Shown: positions 19,671 to 29,677 of the stretch, piece by piece
Numbering within the stretch: the first letter of the stretch is position 1
How the letters are laid out: each line of letters begins with the position of its first letter
NCBI GenBank assembly: GCA_015680685.1
Contig: MNCI01013742.1
Span: 384,553-422,314, forward strand
Source of the DNA: Gnetum montanum
Lineage: Eukaryota > Streptophyta > Gnetopsida > Gnetales > Gnetaceae
DNA length: 37,762 bases
Direction: 5' to 3'
Notes under the pieces: generated by a model
What the model was told of the DNA's origin: nothing
The model's input: the letters and a program-made list of their open reading frames with translations, nothing else
Databases searched by the model: none
Program-made: the position numbers and the translations under genes

Positions 19671-20958
19671 GGAAGAAGAAAGACTTTTGTTGTTAATTTT
19701 TATTGCTACTTATCTTTCGCCGCTTGCTGAGCCTTCTGCAGAGGATTATCTTTCCTTTGCTTTGCTGCGCTGCCTTCAACCGTACCAGACACGACGTTGT
19801 TCTACCCGGGCCTTCCACCTCTCGGATCCGGTGAAATTGTTGTTGCTCTGCTTTGTCAACGCACAATTTTGTTTTTGGAAAAATTTCATTTGGTTTTGAA
19901 TCCATTTTGTATGTAGGGAAACGTTCTTGTCATTTTTATAATCGTTGGTCTTGTTCAAGGATATAGAATTTTTTGCGATTTTTGTCCTTTTCTTATAACT
20001 TTATTTGGGTTGATTTTTTGTTTATTTATCCACCTTCTATTGGAAACGCGTTTCCCTGTGTCTGTTCAATTTAAAGGCAGAGACTTTGGTCCGAGTATTA
20101 TCAGTGCTTTGGTAGAACTCGACGTCCGTTCCCTTGCTGTTGTTCCTTTAGGTTTTATTTTGGTATGCCTGCAATCATGGCGTCTTTAAGGATTGAAATT
20201 CTTTTGGTTGAATTTATCGTTCGTTACTTGCCCTACTTTTCATTAGAAGAATCTTCTGATTGTTTTGATTGCTGTAAGCTCTTTTACCTTCCAATTTTCT
20301 CTTTGGATGCTCTATATAAGTGGAAGTTCCGATGTCCGATTTGTGTTCTTGAGTTTTATAAGAGAAGGACCTAAAATTCGCTTTGTAATCTTGAGTTTTT
20401 TGTGAAGTGTCTTGCCTTTCCTTCTTTGTTATAGGGAAAGAAGCATAATACAAATCGAATTGATGATCTGATTTTATATTTGTGACTTGGAAAATGATCC
20501 GACTCTGTTTTTATGGTTTAGAGCGTTGTATCTAACTGTTAGTAGAAAGCATCGTTCGGCCCTAATTCGCCTACCATAGTTATAAAAGTTTAAAACTGAG
20601 TATTTGAGCGCTTGAATTTAGGAATTTGTTTTCATAAGGATTTGACCATTGTTTCGTTGCCTAGATTTGGGATTATTCGTGAATGATCTTTTTTTTGGAA
20701 GGAAAAAGATTTTTTTTTTAAAAAAAAACTCTAACAGGATTAGATCATATTAGTTCAAGTTATTAATTTTCCAGGGAATAAGTTTAATGTTTTTATTGAA
20801 AGATTGTTGAAAAATCTTGGATTTTGTCTTTGGGTTTTACTGATATTTTCTTGATGGGAAGGATTAGAATGGGGAAAAGTGTAAAGGGACTTGCAAAGAC
20901 TCGTCGTATGCAAAATCAAAAAGATTATATATCTTTGATTTCATTTATTTTTATTTTT

Positions 20959-20996
20959 GGGTGGGTGGGTGCGTGGTGCGGGGGCGGGGGTGGGGG
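20959..20996 (+). promoter_or_regulatory. G-quadruplex-type tract in the leader intron
   Basis: The tract has GGGTGGGTGGGT followed after a short interval by runs of five Gs separated by single C or T. This gives six G-runs of three or more on the transcript-sense strand. It meets the usual quadruplex pattern with one- to several-base loops. Any effect on transcription or splicing is inferred. Confidence 0.55.
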
Positions 20997-21413
20997 TACA
21001 GACAGACGATTTTTTTAGTAGACGAGGACAGATGATGTTTTCAAGGCGTTAATCGGTATGGTTTTTTTTTATTAATCCAATTGAAAGTTTTGTATGCAAG
21101 CTCTTTTCCTTAAATTATTTACAGGCATCCCATCTTTACATTTTGTGTTACGTTATGGCATATTTGTATTTATGATGTTTGATCAGGTAATAAATGCACC
21201 GTTCAATGAAAGTACTTTTATGCCTTAACTGGGCTCCAGCGCAATCTAAATCAGAAATCGCCACCCTTATGCTGTTTCTCTTTATCATTTCAGGGAATTC
21301 GTTGTTCCTATTTGTATGAATGATATTTCCGCTTTTTCATTAATAGGTGATTTCATATGAATTTAGATTCTTTTGTTAAGTGCACCTATGAAATCCTATG
21401 GCATTCCTATGAC

Positions 21414-21490
21414 ATTCCTGTGTATTATGTATTGGATAAGTAGTGTGATCTAATGCAGCATAAATTGAAGATGTGCTTCTTGTTATGTTA
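21414..21490 (+). repeat. 77-bp direct repeat, copy 1 (before the F-box exon)
   Basis: It pairs with 22284-22360 at the same length with no gaps and about 10 differences. Shared words include TGTATTGGATAAG and CTAATGCAGCATA. It lies just upstream of the leader-intron acceptor; copy 2 lies in the next intron. Confidence 0.85.
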
Positions 21491-21513
21491 GGTGCTTCTG
21501 TTGTTTAGCAAGT

Positions 21514-24500
21514 ATGGTTGCCAAGCAGAATAATGAGCCCTTGCAAATTCCGACACTGGAGATTATGGCTTTGAAAGTAACAAAACAGGAAAGAAGCACT
21601 CAACCGATGGAGTTAGAATCTATGGATGATCAAGTTTCAAAGTGGCAAGATATACCTATGGAGCTTCTAGTACGGATTCTTGAATTCGTGGGTGATCGTG
21701 CTGTTGTTATGGCAGCAGGTGTATGCACTGGTTGGAGAGTTGCAATTTTCGATGGTGTTCAAAAGCTTTCATTATCGTGGTAAGGTGAAAGTGAAATTAA
21801 AAGTTTCTGCAGTGTCCCAAACTGAAGCGGTTATTCAGAATGCATGTTCTTTATTTCTAGGATATATAAAATAACTACAACAACATGGTTGAATTAAAAA
21901 AAAAAAAAGGTTTTGTTCTCGTTATGATTTTTCTAAATCTCTTTTATCAATGGAGTGTAACTTGTATTTATAGGTTTTAAGTTCAATCCCAATGAGCTAA
22001 TCTTGGATAAATAGGAAGTAAGCAAAAGAAATGGCTGAAATTGAACTCTTCCAATAGAACCCTGTGGTCCTGGTGCCTCTACATGGTTGCAATAAAACCA
22101 TTCAGTTTTGGTTTCAACTTTATTGAGCAACACTTTTAATTGAATGTAACAACCCATTATACCTTTCAAAACATTTCTGTGACTAATTATAAGCTTGTTC
22201 CGAATGTATTGTTTCGCATACTATAGGGAGTTTGATAATAAGTTTTTCCAAGTTCTGACTGTGAGGGAGAGAACGAGAAGGGAATTCCTGTGGCTAATGT
22301 ATTGGATAAGCAATGTGTTCTAATGCAGCATACATTGAAGATGTGTTTCTTGTTACTTTAAGGCAATTATTTAGGGCCTGATGAAGCTAGTATCAAAACA
22401 GAAAAAATTTATGAAATCCTTTTAGCTGTGAATTTCGAAGTAATTGAAATGAACTGTCCTTTAGTGAACCTTAAGGCCATTATTCAGGGCCTGATGAAGC
22501 TAGTGCCAGAACAGAAAAATTTGATGAGATCCTTTTGGCTGTGAATTTTGAAGTATTGAAATGAACTGTCCTTTAGTGAAACCTAATTGACAAGAAACCG
22601 TGTTTTATGCATAACGTTAGCCAGTCGGATTCAGTTGCGCATGGTCTGATAAGATGAGGCTGGAGCATTGCCTATTAGCACAGGAGATGTGGGGCGGCGT
22701 TAACACAATTTCTAAGAAATATTTATGAGTAATATTTACGAAGATACCTAATCCTGAGTTTCGTATTCCATGCATTTAGTTAATTATGCAAAAATTAGAA
22801 CTGCTACTTTGAACATTCAAATGTCATTCTGTTGAGGTATTCTTTGTTAGCAATAAATCTCCATTGCTTTTGATTTCTTGAATGCAAATTTGAGCTAAAC
22901 ATGTATTGGGCTCAAATTTTCTTTACACATGAATTTTTGTTTTAGGTTCATATTTTTCTTTTTCTTTTGAAAATAAGTTCATTGTGACCATGCTTAACAA
23001 CAGAAACAAATCTGTTGTGGTCCATTATATGCTGTACTATCTATCCTTTTGTCCAATAGAAAAGCGTGTTTGGCTGATATGTTAGCACAGGTCAAACGAT
23101 GTTTATCAACCAATACTGTAGTTTGTTTTGAACGTTAGAGGAGACTGTTCTGGAGATCTTTCATGATTATCCCTCGGCTAAAAGAAGGTATAATGGGAAA
23201 ATGTTGAAACAAATATTTTTTGAACAAGTTTGACAAAATAAGTTTAGTATCAAAAGTCACTCTTCATTCATTTGAGATGTGATGTGACAATTTTCTTATG
23301 CTATATGCCTGTGTTTAAAAAGTGTGTTTTTTGCTGTAACTATATATGTTATGTCATATGTCTAAAGGTTGGTTCCATTGACAAACGTTTGGTTTTCTTT
23401 TCTTCTTTTCAAAGGTGCAAACGCAATATGAGCAATTTGATTCAGTCAATTGCACCCAAATTTAGCCATCTACGATCTCTCAATCTAAGACAAAACCAAA
23501 TCCAGCAACTGAACGATAACGCAGTGGAAGCAGTTGTAAAGTATTGCCATGACCTGCATTGTCTAGACCTCTCGAATAGTAATCGGTTGACTGACGCCTC
23601 TTTGGAGACCCTTGCACATGGTTGTAATCAACTTGAAAAACTCTCTTTAAGTGGATGCTCTGGAGTCTCTGATTCTGCGCTCATCAAATTGGCAATGAAA
23701 TGTAACAAACTGATCTATCTTAATCTATGCGGCTGTGTAAAAGCTGTCACAGACAGGGCTTTGCAGGCAAGTTTAGAAATCAGGGAAATTCGAGTTTTCA
23801 TGCAATTTGTATATTCAAAAATTATTTGATATAATATATTTCATCATGGATTTTTTGTTTCAGGTGTGCACCGTTTATTGTGTTACATGATCTAAAATTT
23901 TAGTAGTGTCTGATATCAATGTTTTTTTTCACTTGAAAAAATGGAATTTTTAATTTGCTTCTCCTTTCTTTAGGCACTTGGAGAATATTGCCATGACCTG
24001 CAATCGTTGAACTTGGGATGGTGTGAAAAGGTTACAGATGTTGGTGTGACAAGCTTGGCAAAAGGGTGTCCTCAGCTAAGAGCAGTTGATTTATGTGGTT
24101 GTATTTTAATAACAGGTAAGTGAAATAACCCAGCAATATTCTAGTGGCATACGATGACAACGTTATTCATTTTTCAATATTTCTTGTTCACCTGTCTGCT
24201 CTGTAGATCAAAGTGTTATTGCCCTGGCTGAGAACTGCCGCCATCTGAAATATCTGGGATTATACTATTGTCAAAATATTACAGACACTGCAATGTATTC
24301 ATTAGTGAATAACTGCATATGTGGAGCAAATTCAAAACAAAACACAGTTGACAGATTCTCATATGATGCTGGAGTCGGGCGTAATAGTGGCAAAAATGAT
24401 GGAAATGCAGTTTCTTGTCGTGATTACATGGAGTCTGTTTTAAATGAGCAGGATGGAAGCGGTTTGGTGCAGCTCAACATTGGCCAGTGCACATCGTTAT

Positions 24501-24685
24501 CTGCTCCTGTTGTTCAGGCTCTTTGTGACACATTTCCTGGTTTGCATACCTGTCCAGAAAGGCATTCTCTTATTATAAGCGGATGCCTGAACCTGACCTC
24601 AGTTCATTGCGTGTGCGCCGTTGCAGCTCGCAGAGGAAAGAAAAATAGAACTGCACCAACTTCTGTTCTGCATGCCATTCGTTGA
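21514..24685 (+). CDS. SKP2A: SKP2A-like F-box/LRR protein; join 21514-21779, 23415-23766, 23974-24115, 24207-24685
   Basis: The spliced frame gives 412 residues. Residues about 44-85 are an F-box (WQDIPMELLVRIL, VCTGWR), which binds the SKP1/ASK adaptor. From residue 90 come leucine-rich repeats of the cysteine-containing type (LHCLDLSNS, LEKLSLSGC, LIYLNLCGC, LQSLNLGWC, LRAVDLCGC, LKYLGLYYC), ending with LHTCPERHSLIISGCLNL near the C-terminus. Order and junctions match Arabidopsis SKP2A, an SCF ubiquitin-ligase receptor reported to target E2FC/DPB and bind auxin (family knowledge). Splices: TCGTG|GTAAGG to CAAAG|G; CAG|GCAAGT to TTTAG|GC (a GC-AG intron); ACAG|GTAAGT to TGTAG|AT. The first coding intron is 1635 bases. 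The loop after NNC (residues about 285-325) is longer than in Arabidopsis. No stop or frameshift interrupts it. Confidence 0.9.
22284..22360 (+). repeat. 77-bp direct repeat, copy 2 (in the first coding intron)
   Basis: It is about 87% identical to 21414-21490. The two copies bracket the exon that encodes the F-box. Confidence 0.85.
22358..22583 (+). repeat. 113-bp tandem duplication in the first coding intron
   Basis: Units 22358-22470 and 22471-22583 share AGGGCCTGATGAAGCTAG, GCTGTGAATTT and ATGAACTGTCCTTTAGTGAA. They differ by scattered substitutions and one or two indels. The array starts at the end of the 77-bp repeat copy. Confidence 0.85.
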
Positions 24686-25173
24686 AAGATAAAAAATTTC
24701 TGACGATTATGGGTTTTGATGCTGGGCTTTGTTTGCGAGAACAAGAGCAACCGAGACTTCGCATTTGCAAATAGACTAGCAGCAGAACTGTTGAATTATG
24801 TCACTGAATCATTCAATGGTTCTTAAAATGAAAATGAATTACTTATTTATTATCTTGGAAATCCACAAAGCGGACTTGGGTTTACGTGTACATAGGAACA
24901 TACCGTCTTCGAACTGGGTGTCTTGCAGGTGTTTGTTCTTAAAAATCTGGAGTGTACAACCGGGTTTATACATGTAAAGACTAACGTCTTGGCCACTCCT
25001 CTCTGAACAGTGGCCGGACACTTTCAAAGTTAAGCGAAATATAAATGTGCAGTTTTGATCCAATCTTTTTAACTATGTGCGTTCTGAATCTAGTTAACTG
25101 TTTGAAATGATTTTGCTTTGGGAATTTTCTCTTATTATTTTCAATGAGTTTTCATACGTTCTCAGAATTGTTG

Positions 25174-25179
25174 AATAAA
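25174..25179 (+). terminator. SKP2A: candidate polyadenylation signal of SKP2A
   Basis: AATAAA lies 489 bases after the stop codon, followed by a T- and GT-containing stretch. Earlier A-rich near matches (around 24825) are possible alternatives. The 3' region before it contains two adjacent short hairpins (24977-24990 and 24991-25015). Confidence 0.35.
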
Positions 25180-25299
25180 CCGCTTTGCAGTGGTATTAAT
25201 CACAGTAAGGATTAGCTTTCATTTTAGGTCTTTAGTTTTCAATCTATAATTGGATTAAAGTTGGTTTATTTAATGATGGTGGTCAGGGTGTCAATTTGA

Positions 25300-26053
25300 T
25301 ATGCTTTGACAGGGTATGACTTGGTGTTAAAACTTTACCCTTCAAGAGGAAATTATCTATTATTATTTTTATTTATACCAAATACTTTGTTACCAACATC
25401 TATTTCTAAAAATAAGTTAAAACATACGTAGATATCAAATATCTTGTGACCATTATGCAATGGAAAAAGTAAGTTAAAAACATGCTATAAACATGTCTTA
25501 AGTTCGCTCCCTCTGCTAATTTTGGTCCACTTGGTAGATTACAAAATAATTAACAAAATATACATCAAAATGTATTGTATATGTGGAAGATATATATTAT
25601 AGATTGCAAATTGCTATCACTTTTCTATAAATTGCAAGTAATTAACAAATAGATATCGAACTTATTGCATATATAAAAGGTAAAAGATATATATTATAGA
25701 TTATGGTTTACTATATTTTTGCTCACTGGGAATTTGAATTTCGCCAATATTTTATTGGAAAAATACTGGCATATGAAAAACATATATTACGGTTTACTAT
25801 ATTTTTACCCGTTTTTGAAATAAAAAGGGTGAATAGGTCATCATTATCAAATGTATTACATATATAGCGTATTGCATACATGGAAAATATATATATTATA
25901 GATTACGGTCTGCCATATTTTTGCCTCGCCTATTTCTGTAAAAGTTATATATTATCAAACGTTTACATATATGGAAAAGATATATATATTATCAAACGTA
26001 TTGCATTTATGGAAAAGATATATATTTTTGGCTCATCTATTTATGAAATTGGG
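25300..26053. repeat. AT-rich region of degenerate ATATATATTATAGATTA-type repeats
   Basis: Words such as GTATTGCAT, ATGGAAAAGATATATAT, TTATAGATTACGG and TTTACTATATTTTTGC recur at irregular spacing. A unit related to the downstream 64-bp repeat is embedded near 25731-25770. No gene is seen. Small frames here simply read the repeats. Confidence 0.6.
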
Positions 26054-26235
26054 GGATTCGAATTTCGCCAGTATTTTACAGGAAAAGTTACTAAAAAGGG
26101 GTGATTGCATAAATAGAGGATTTGAATTTTGCCAGTATTTTACTGGAAAAGTTACTGGAAAAGGGTAACCGCATAAATAGGGGATTTGAATTTTGTCAGT
26201 ATTTTACCGGAAAGTTACCCAAAAGGGATGAACGG
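26054..26235 (+). repeat. 64-bp tandem repeat, about 2.8 copies, with an internal dyad
   Basis: Units start at 26054, 26118 and 26182, exactly 64 apart. Each begins GGATT(T/C)GAATTT and holds a dyad close to CCAGTATTTTACTGG, then AAAGTTAC, then GCATAAATAG. The middle unit has a perfect dyad; the outer ones each have one arm changed. Confidence 0.85.
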
Positions 26236-26312
26236 CCGTCAAATTCACACTGACTGTGGTGTTCATTTTTTCCGAAGTCATAGGAAGGATTCAAAGATGT
26301 GGCTGGCAAGCA

Positions 26313-26401
26313 AGGAAACATTACTTGCAATATTCGTGTGCAGTGTTGAAACTTTGGAGGAAACATTACTTGCAATATTCTGTGCAGTGTTGAAACTTTG
26401 A
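26313..26401 (+). repeat. 45/44-bp tandem duplication
   Basis: Copies 26313-26357 and 26358-26401 both read AGGAAACATTACTTGCAATA and end GTGCAGTGTTGAAACTTTG. They differ by about one base plus a one-base indel, so the event is recent. Confidence 0.9.
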
Positions 26402-27402
26402 AGTAACAACATTCGAAGAAGAAAGTTTTTATATATATATTCAATTTTCTTTGCATCAATAATTATAGGAGATGGAAGAACATGTTGGCATAACATGCAG
26501 TTTTATTTGAAGATGCAAATAGTATTACACATCAGATTTTGGACTTCTTTTTAAAAAGTCTCACAGGTTATAAAAATGTCTCTTTTAATAGATGCTCTTC
26601 AGTCTTCTTAGTTCTTTAGTTCTTTATCTTTTCTTCCATGATGCTACTCTAAACTTCCTTGCTAATGATAAGAAATGTGTACTCTACCATTTGCATTTGT
26701 GGGTAGGTGGCATTACCTTCGCAATTGCATTTGTAGGTAAGTGGTTGAGTTTATTGCTTTTTAATATGACAACATTTTACATTCCTTTTAACCTAGTAGG
26801 GAATTCTTTATAATAAAGTACACCATTAGCTTTATGCATCTTATCTATTCTACTTCAATTTTATTTGTCATACTATTGTTAATCTTGTCATACAAGTGTG
26901 CAAAGGTATCCAAGTATATGAATTACCTAGGTTTTATTTTCTTTACTTGTCCTTCCAGTAAAAATGATTTCATGGATCCATTTTACTTCAATTAATCTTC
27001 ACACCTTTCCAAGTCTCTATTTTGGCAATGAAGGCTTTCTTAGACTAATTTTCGTCAAAAGGATAATTATACTAAAAAGTCTCTCTTGATCATAGTAAAT
27101 AAAAATATTTTGTAGTCATAATGCCAAGAGGAGCTTCCTTGTAAATATATAATTTCTTATAATACAAGAGGAGGTGAGAAGGTGTTGTCTGATTAGAGAA
27201 TTTGAATATACCATGAACATTTTCCATATTACATAATTTACACTTTACATGTGAACATATTTTGATGACATAAACCTTTGTTGAATTTTCTCATTTGGAA
27301 ATCTAGAAGAATTAATCCTAAGATTTGATTTCTCTTGAAGAAAAAAGATCCTCTCTCTATATATAGTTAAACTAGTATAGTATCATCTGCAAAGAGTCAC
27401 TG
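26402..27402. other. AT-rich intergenic DNA, no gene seen
   Basis: A 73-codon frame at 26592-26813 has no recognisable features. No element ends were identified. It could contain unrecognised old retroelement sequence. Confidence 0.5.
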
Positions 27403-27475
27403 AGATGCTGCTTATTTGGTTAGAGCATGTGGCTTGTAGTCTACAAGTCATAGGTTCAAATCCAAAGGGTATGTT
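27403..27475 (+). repeat. tRNA-derived SINE head, best preserved copy
   Basis: GATGCTGCTTATTTGGTTAG, AGCATGTGGCTTGTAGTC and then TAGGTTCAAATCC give A- and B-box elements at tRNA-like spacing with an anticodon-arm-like segment between. The acceptor ends do not pair, so it is not a working tRNA. It matches relics at 17690 (minus) and 18035 (plus). Confidence 0.6.
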
Positions 27476-27676
27476 GAGGAATGTGCTACCTATGGGTATG
27501 ACATTAATTAAGTAGATAGTGGTCAACCCATCATATATGGAATGAAGGCACTAAGGTGATAATATCATCTACAATGGGTATGCACCAAGAAATATCATTC
27601 TCTATTTCTTTAGTTCCATAATAATGACAAACAAATAAGGTACGTCTCATGTATTTAGGTATGCTAGAACTTAAAT

Positions 27677-28390
27677 GTATGAATGATGAGTTTCTTCATT
27701 TATTTTATGATTGTATTTTTGCCATACGTGTTTGAAATTGGGCCTCTCTTGCTATTAATGATTTCTTTCCTCATTAGAAAGAAGCTCTTTTTGGAGATGC
27801 TCATTCACTTTCTAAGGAGTTTCTTTTTATCTAAAAGTGCTTACATCCTTGCACTTTGTATGCTATTTGGAAAAATAGATGGAATGTTTTTCACAATCAT
27901 GCAATTATCCATGATGATTTTACTATGCTCCAAAAATCAACATTATCCAACTTCTTGTTTTTCAAGTCAAGTCTTAAGGTGGCAATGCTTTATTGGAGAT
28001 TAATAATCTTCTTCGCTAATGGAACCTTGGACCAATAATGTTGCTAGAAACTTTACTTAGCTCATGTTTAAGCCTTGGTATTGCTCTCTATTGTTTAACA
28101 TGTATGTTTGTTTTTGTTTTTCTAGCTATTCACAAGGAAGCCTTTAGTAATAAGTGAAAACTTGTGAGGGCACTTCTGAATAAGGCCAAGGCTCAATCTT
28201 TTTTTATTTACCCCAAAGGAAAGGCTTGTTGGAATTGATTGTAAAGATGAACACCTATATGGGCATTCTCAAAATCGTTGGGCATTTCCTTTTTTTATTA
28301 TTTTTGGAACTTTTTTTTGTTATTGATGGAATATAATGATGTACTTTGTTTATTATTTTTGATCTAATTTTCTTTTTGGGATTCGATACC
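27677..28390 (+). mobile_element. L1-type LINE 3' relic
   Basis: A frame starting near 27685 reads DEFLHLFYDCIFAIRV, then NWAS, then a stretch with stops, then LYAIWKNRWNVFHNHA. This parallels DDFVHVFWQCPFAQHVW, QWAS and LYYIWK in the LINE at 14890-15085, that is, the zinc-motif region and C-terminus. The first two zinc cysteines are not visible. The 3' portion to about 28390 is T-rich with no poly(A). The rest of the element is missing. Confidence 0.6.
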
Positions 28391-28604
28391 TCCCTAAGTT
28401 ACAGCTTCATTGTATATATCTTGAATAGCTTTTTAAGTATCCAATAGGAATATCCTTCTTTTAAACACCTACCAAATAATCTATCATGGGACTCCATTAC
28501 AAGCTTTTTTTTAAATGAATGAAAAACAAAACACATTTCTTTTTTTACACCTAAATTTCTCAATAAGCTATCTTAGCAAGAAAATAACTTTCATAGTTGA
28601 TTTT
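28391..28604. other. AT-rich spacer
   Basis: No feature is recognised between the LINE relic and the LTR start. Confidence 0.4.
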
Positions 28605-29533
28605 TGATAACACCTATTTTTAATGAGCCACAATAGTGTATCTATGATATTGCATCTATGATATCGTATCTACAACACTACAACCTTGCATACATCATCG
28701 TTGATACAATGTAGAGGGTTTTGGTCACTCTTATAAATACAAACACTTGGTCACATTGGACAAACAACTTTCATTCCATGCGTAGCGAAACTATTGTAGT
28801 TTGTTTTATAGTTTACGCTTAGTAATAGAGTGAATACTCACAATGTGGTGTTGAACAGTTGTACATCTTTATTCCACTGGATTGTACTTGGGTACAGTTC
28901 ATGAACGAAAATAAAGATCGAGATTGTTTGCCACCATTGCAGCATTACACCTAGTTCTTTATTTTCTGCTTAGTCATTTTCTATACTTAGCTTAATGTTC
29001 ATTCCTTTAATATGTTTACTTTAGTTTAGTCCTTTACATTTCTCAAACACTTTACTTTTTCATGTCCATTAGTAAGGCGGAATGAGTATGATTGGTTTCA
29101 AGTGTATAAGTGTAATCATTTGGTAATCCCAGTAGTGTCATTACTTGGTTCGTCGAGCAATATAACACTTGGTAACTCAGTAATGGTTACATAAGCCCAA
29201 GATGTGTACGACAAGCTAGAAATGGATGCTCATTACCGTAGGATAAAACAAATTTACATTTTAGTTATCACTTAGATTTAGATTTTATTCTCATTTGTCA
29301 TTATGTTTACACTTAGGAGTAAATGGAGCCCACAACATCAACATATCACATACCTCACTAAGAGCTAAACCATTCTACTCACACTTTGCTAGCTCGAGGT
29401 GGGAAGATAGCGATTGCAAACCAATTATCAACCACTAGCATACTTACATTGTCTATCCATAGATTATGATCTCGTTGCACGTGAATGCTCATGACTGGTA
29501 TGGTAGAGCATTAGAATGCCCAACTACTCATCA
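28605..29533 (+). repeat. 5' LTR of the gag-protease element
   Basis: It starts TGATAACACC and ends CTACTCATCA, followed at once by the primer site. It has a TATA box (TATAAATA at 28732) and the GGTAA-C-CAGTA motif twice near 29110-29185. Length is 929 bp. The start is less certain than the end. Confidence 0.65.
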
Positions 29534-29553
29534 TTGGCATCGTTGTTGGGGAT
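29534..29553 (+). other. primer-binding site
   Basis: TTGGCATCGTTGTTGGGGAT directly follows the LTR and is nearly the same as the site at 4022 in the deleted element. Confidence 0.7.
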
Positions 29554-29677
29554 GTGTCAATGTTTGCTTAGTAATTGATTTTATAGAGTTTGTTGTATTA
29601 AGAATTACAAAGTTTATCTTTCATACTTGAATTAATTCTTTTAAAAAACGCACACTTAAGAGTGTCAAAAACATAAT

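Larger units (their letters stand above)
19519..21508 (+). other. SKP2A: leader intron in the SKP2A 5'UTR (about 2.0 kb)
   Basis: The donor is CAG|GTATGT at 19519 and a plausible acceptor is TTGTTTAG at 21507-21508, leaving CAAGT before the ATG at 21514. The intron is T-rich, as plant introns are. It holds a 32-bp tandem duplication (19607-19670), a G-rich quadruplex-type tract (20959-20996) and one copy of a 77-bp repeat (21414-21490). Open frames inside it (for example 20165-20374) have no family features. The exact acceptor is inferred. Confidence 0.5.

Noticed and set aside
20165-20374. 69-codon frame in the SKP2A leader intron as an upstream ORF
   Set aside because: It lies between a strong donor and the likely acceptor, so it would be spliced out; no features support it.
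24839-25063. 74-codon minus-strand frame downstream of SKP2A
   Set aside because: No recognisable family, no start context, and it overlaps the probable 3'UTR and its hairpins.
27403-27475. Possible functional tRNA gene
   Set aside because: A- and B-boxes are present but the acceptor ends do not pair, and several decayed relatives exist, so a SINE head fits better.
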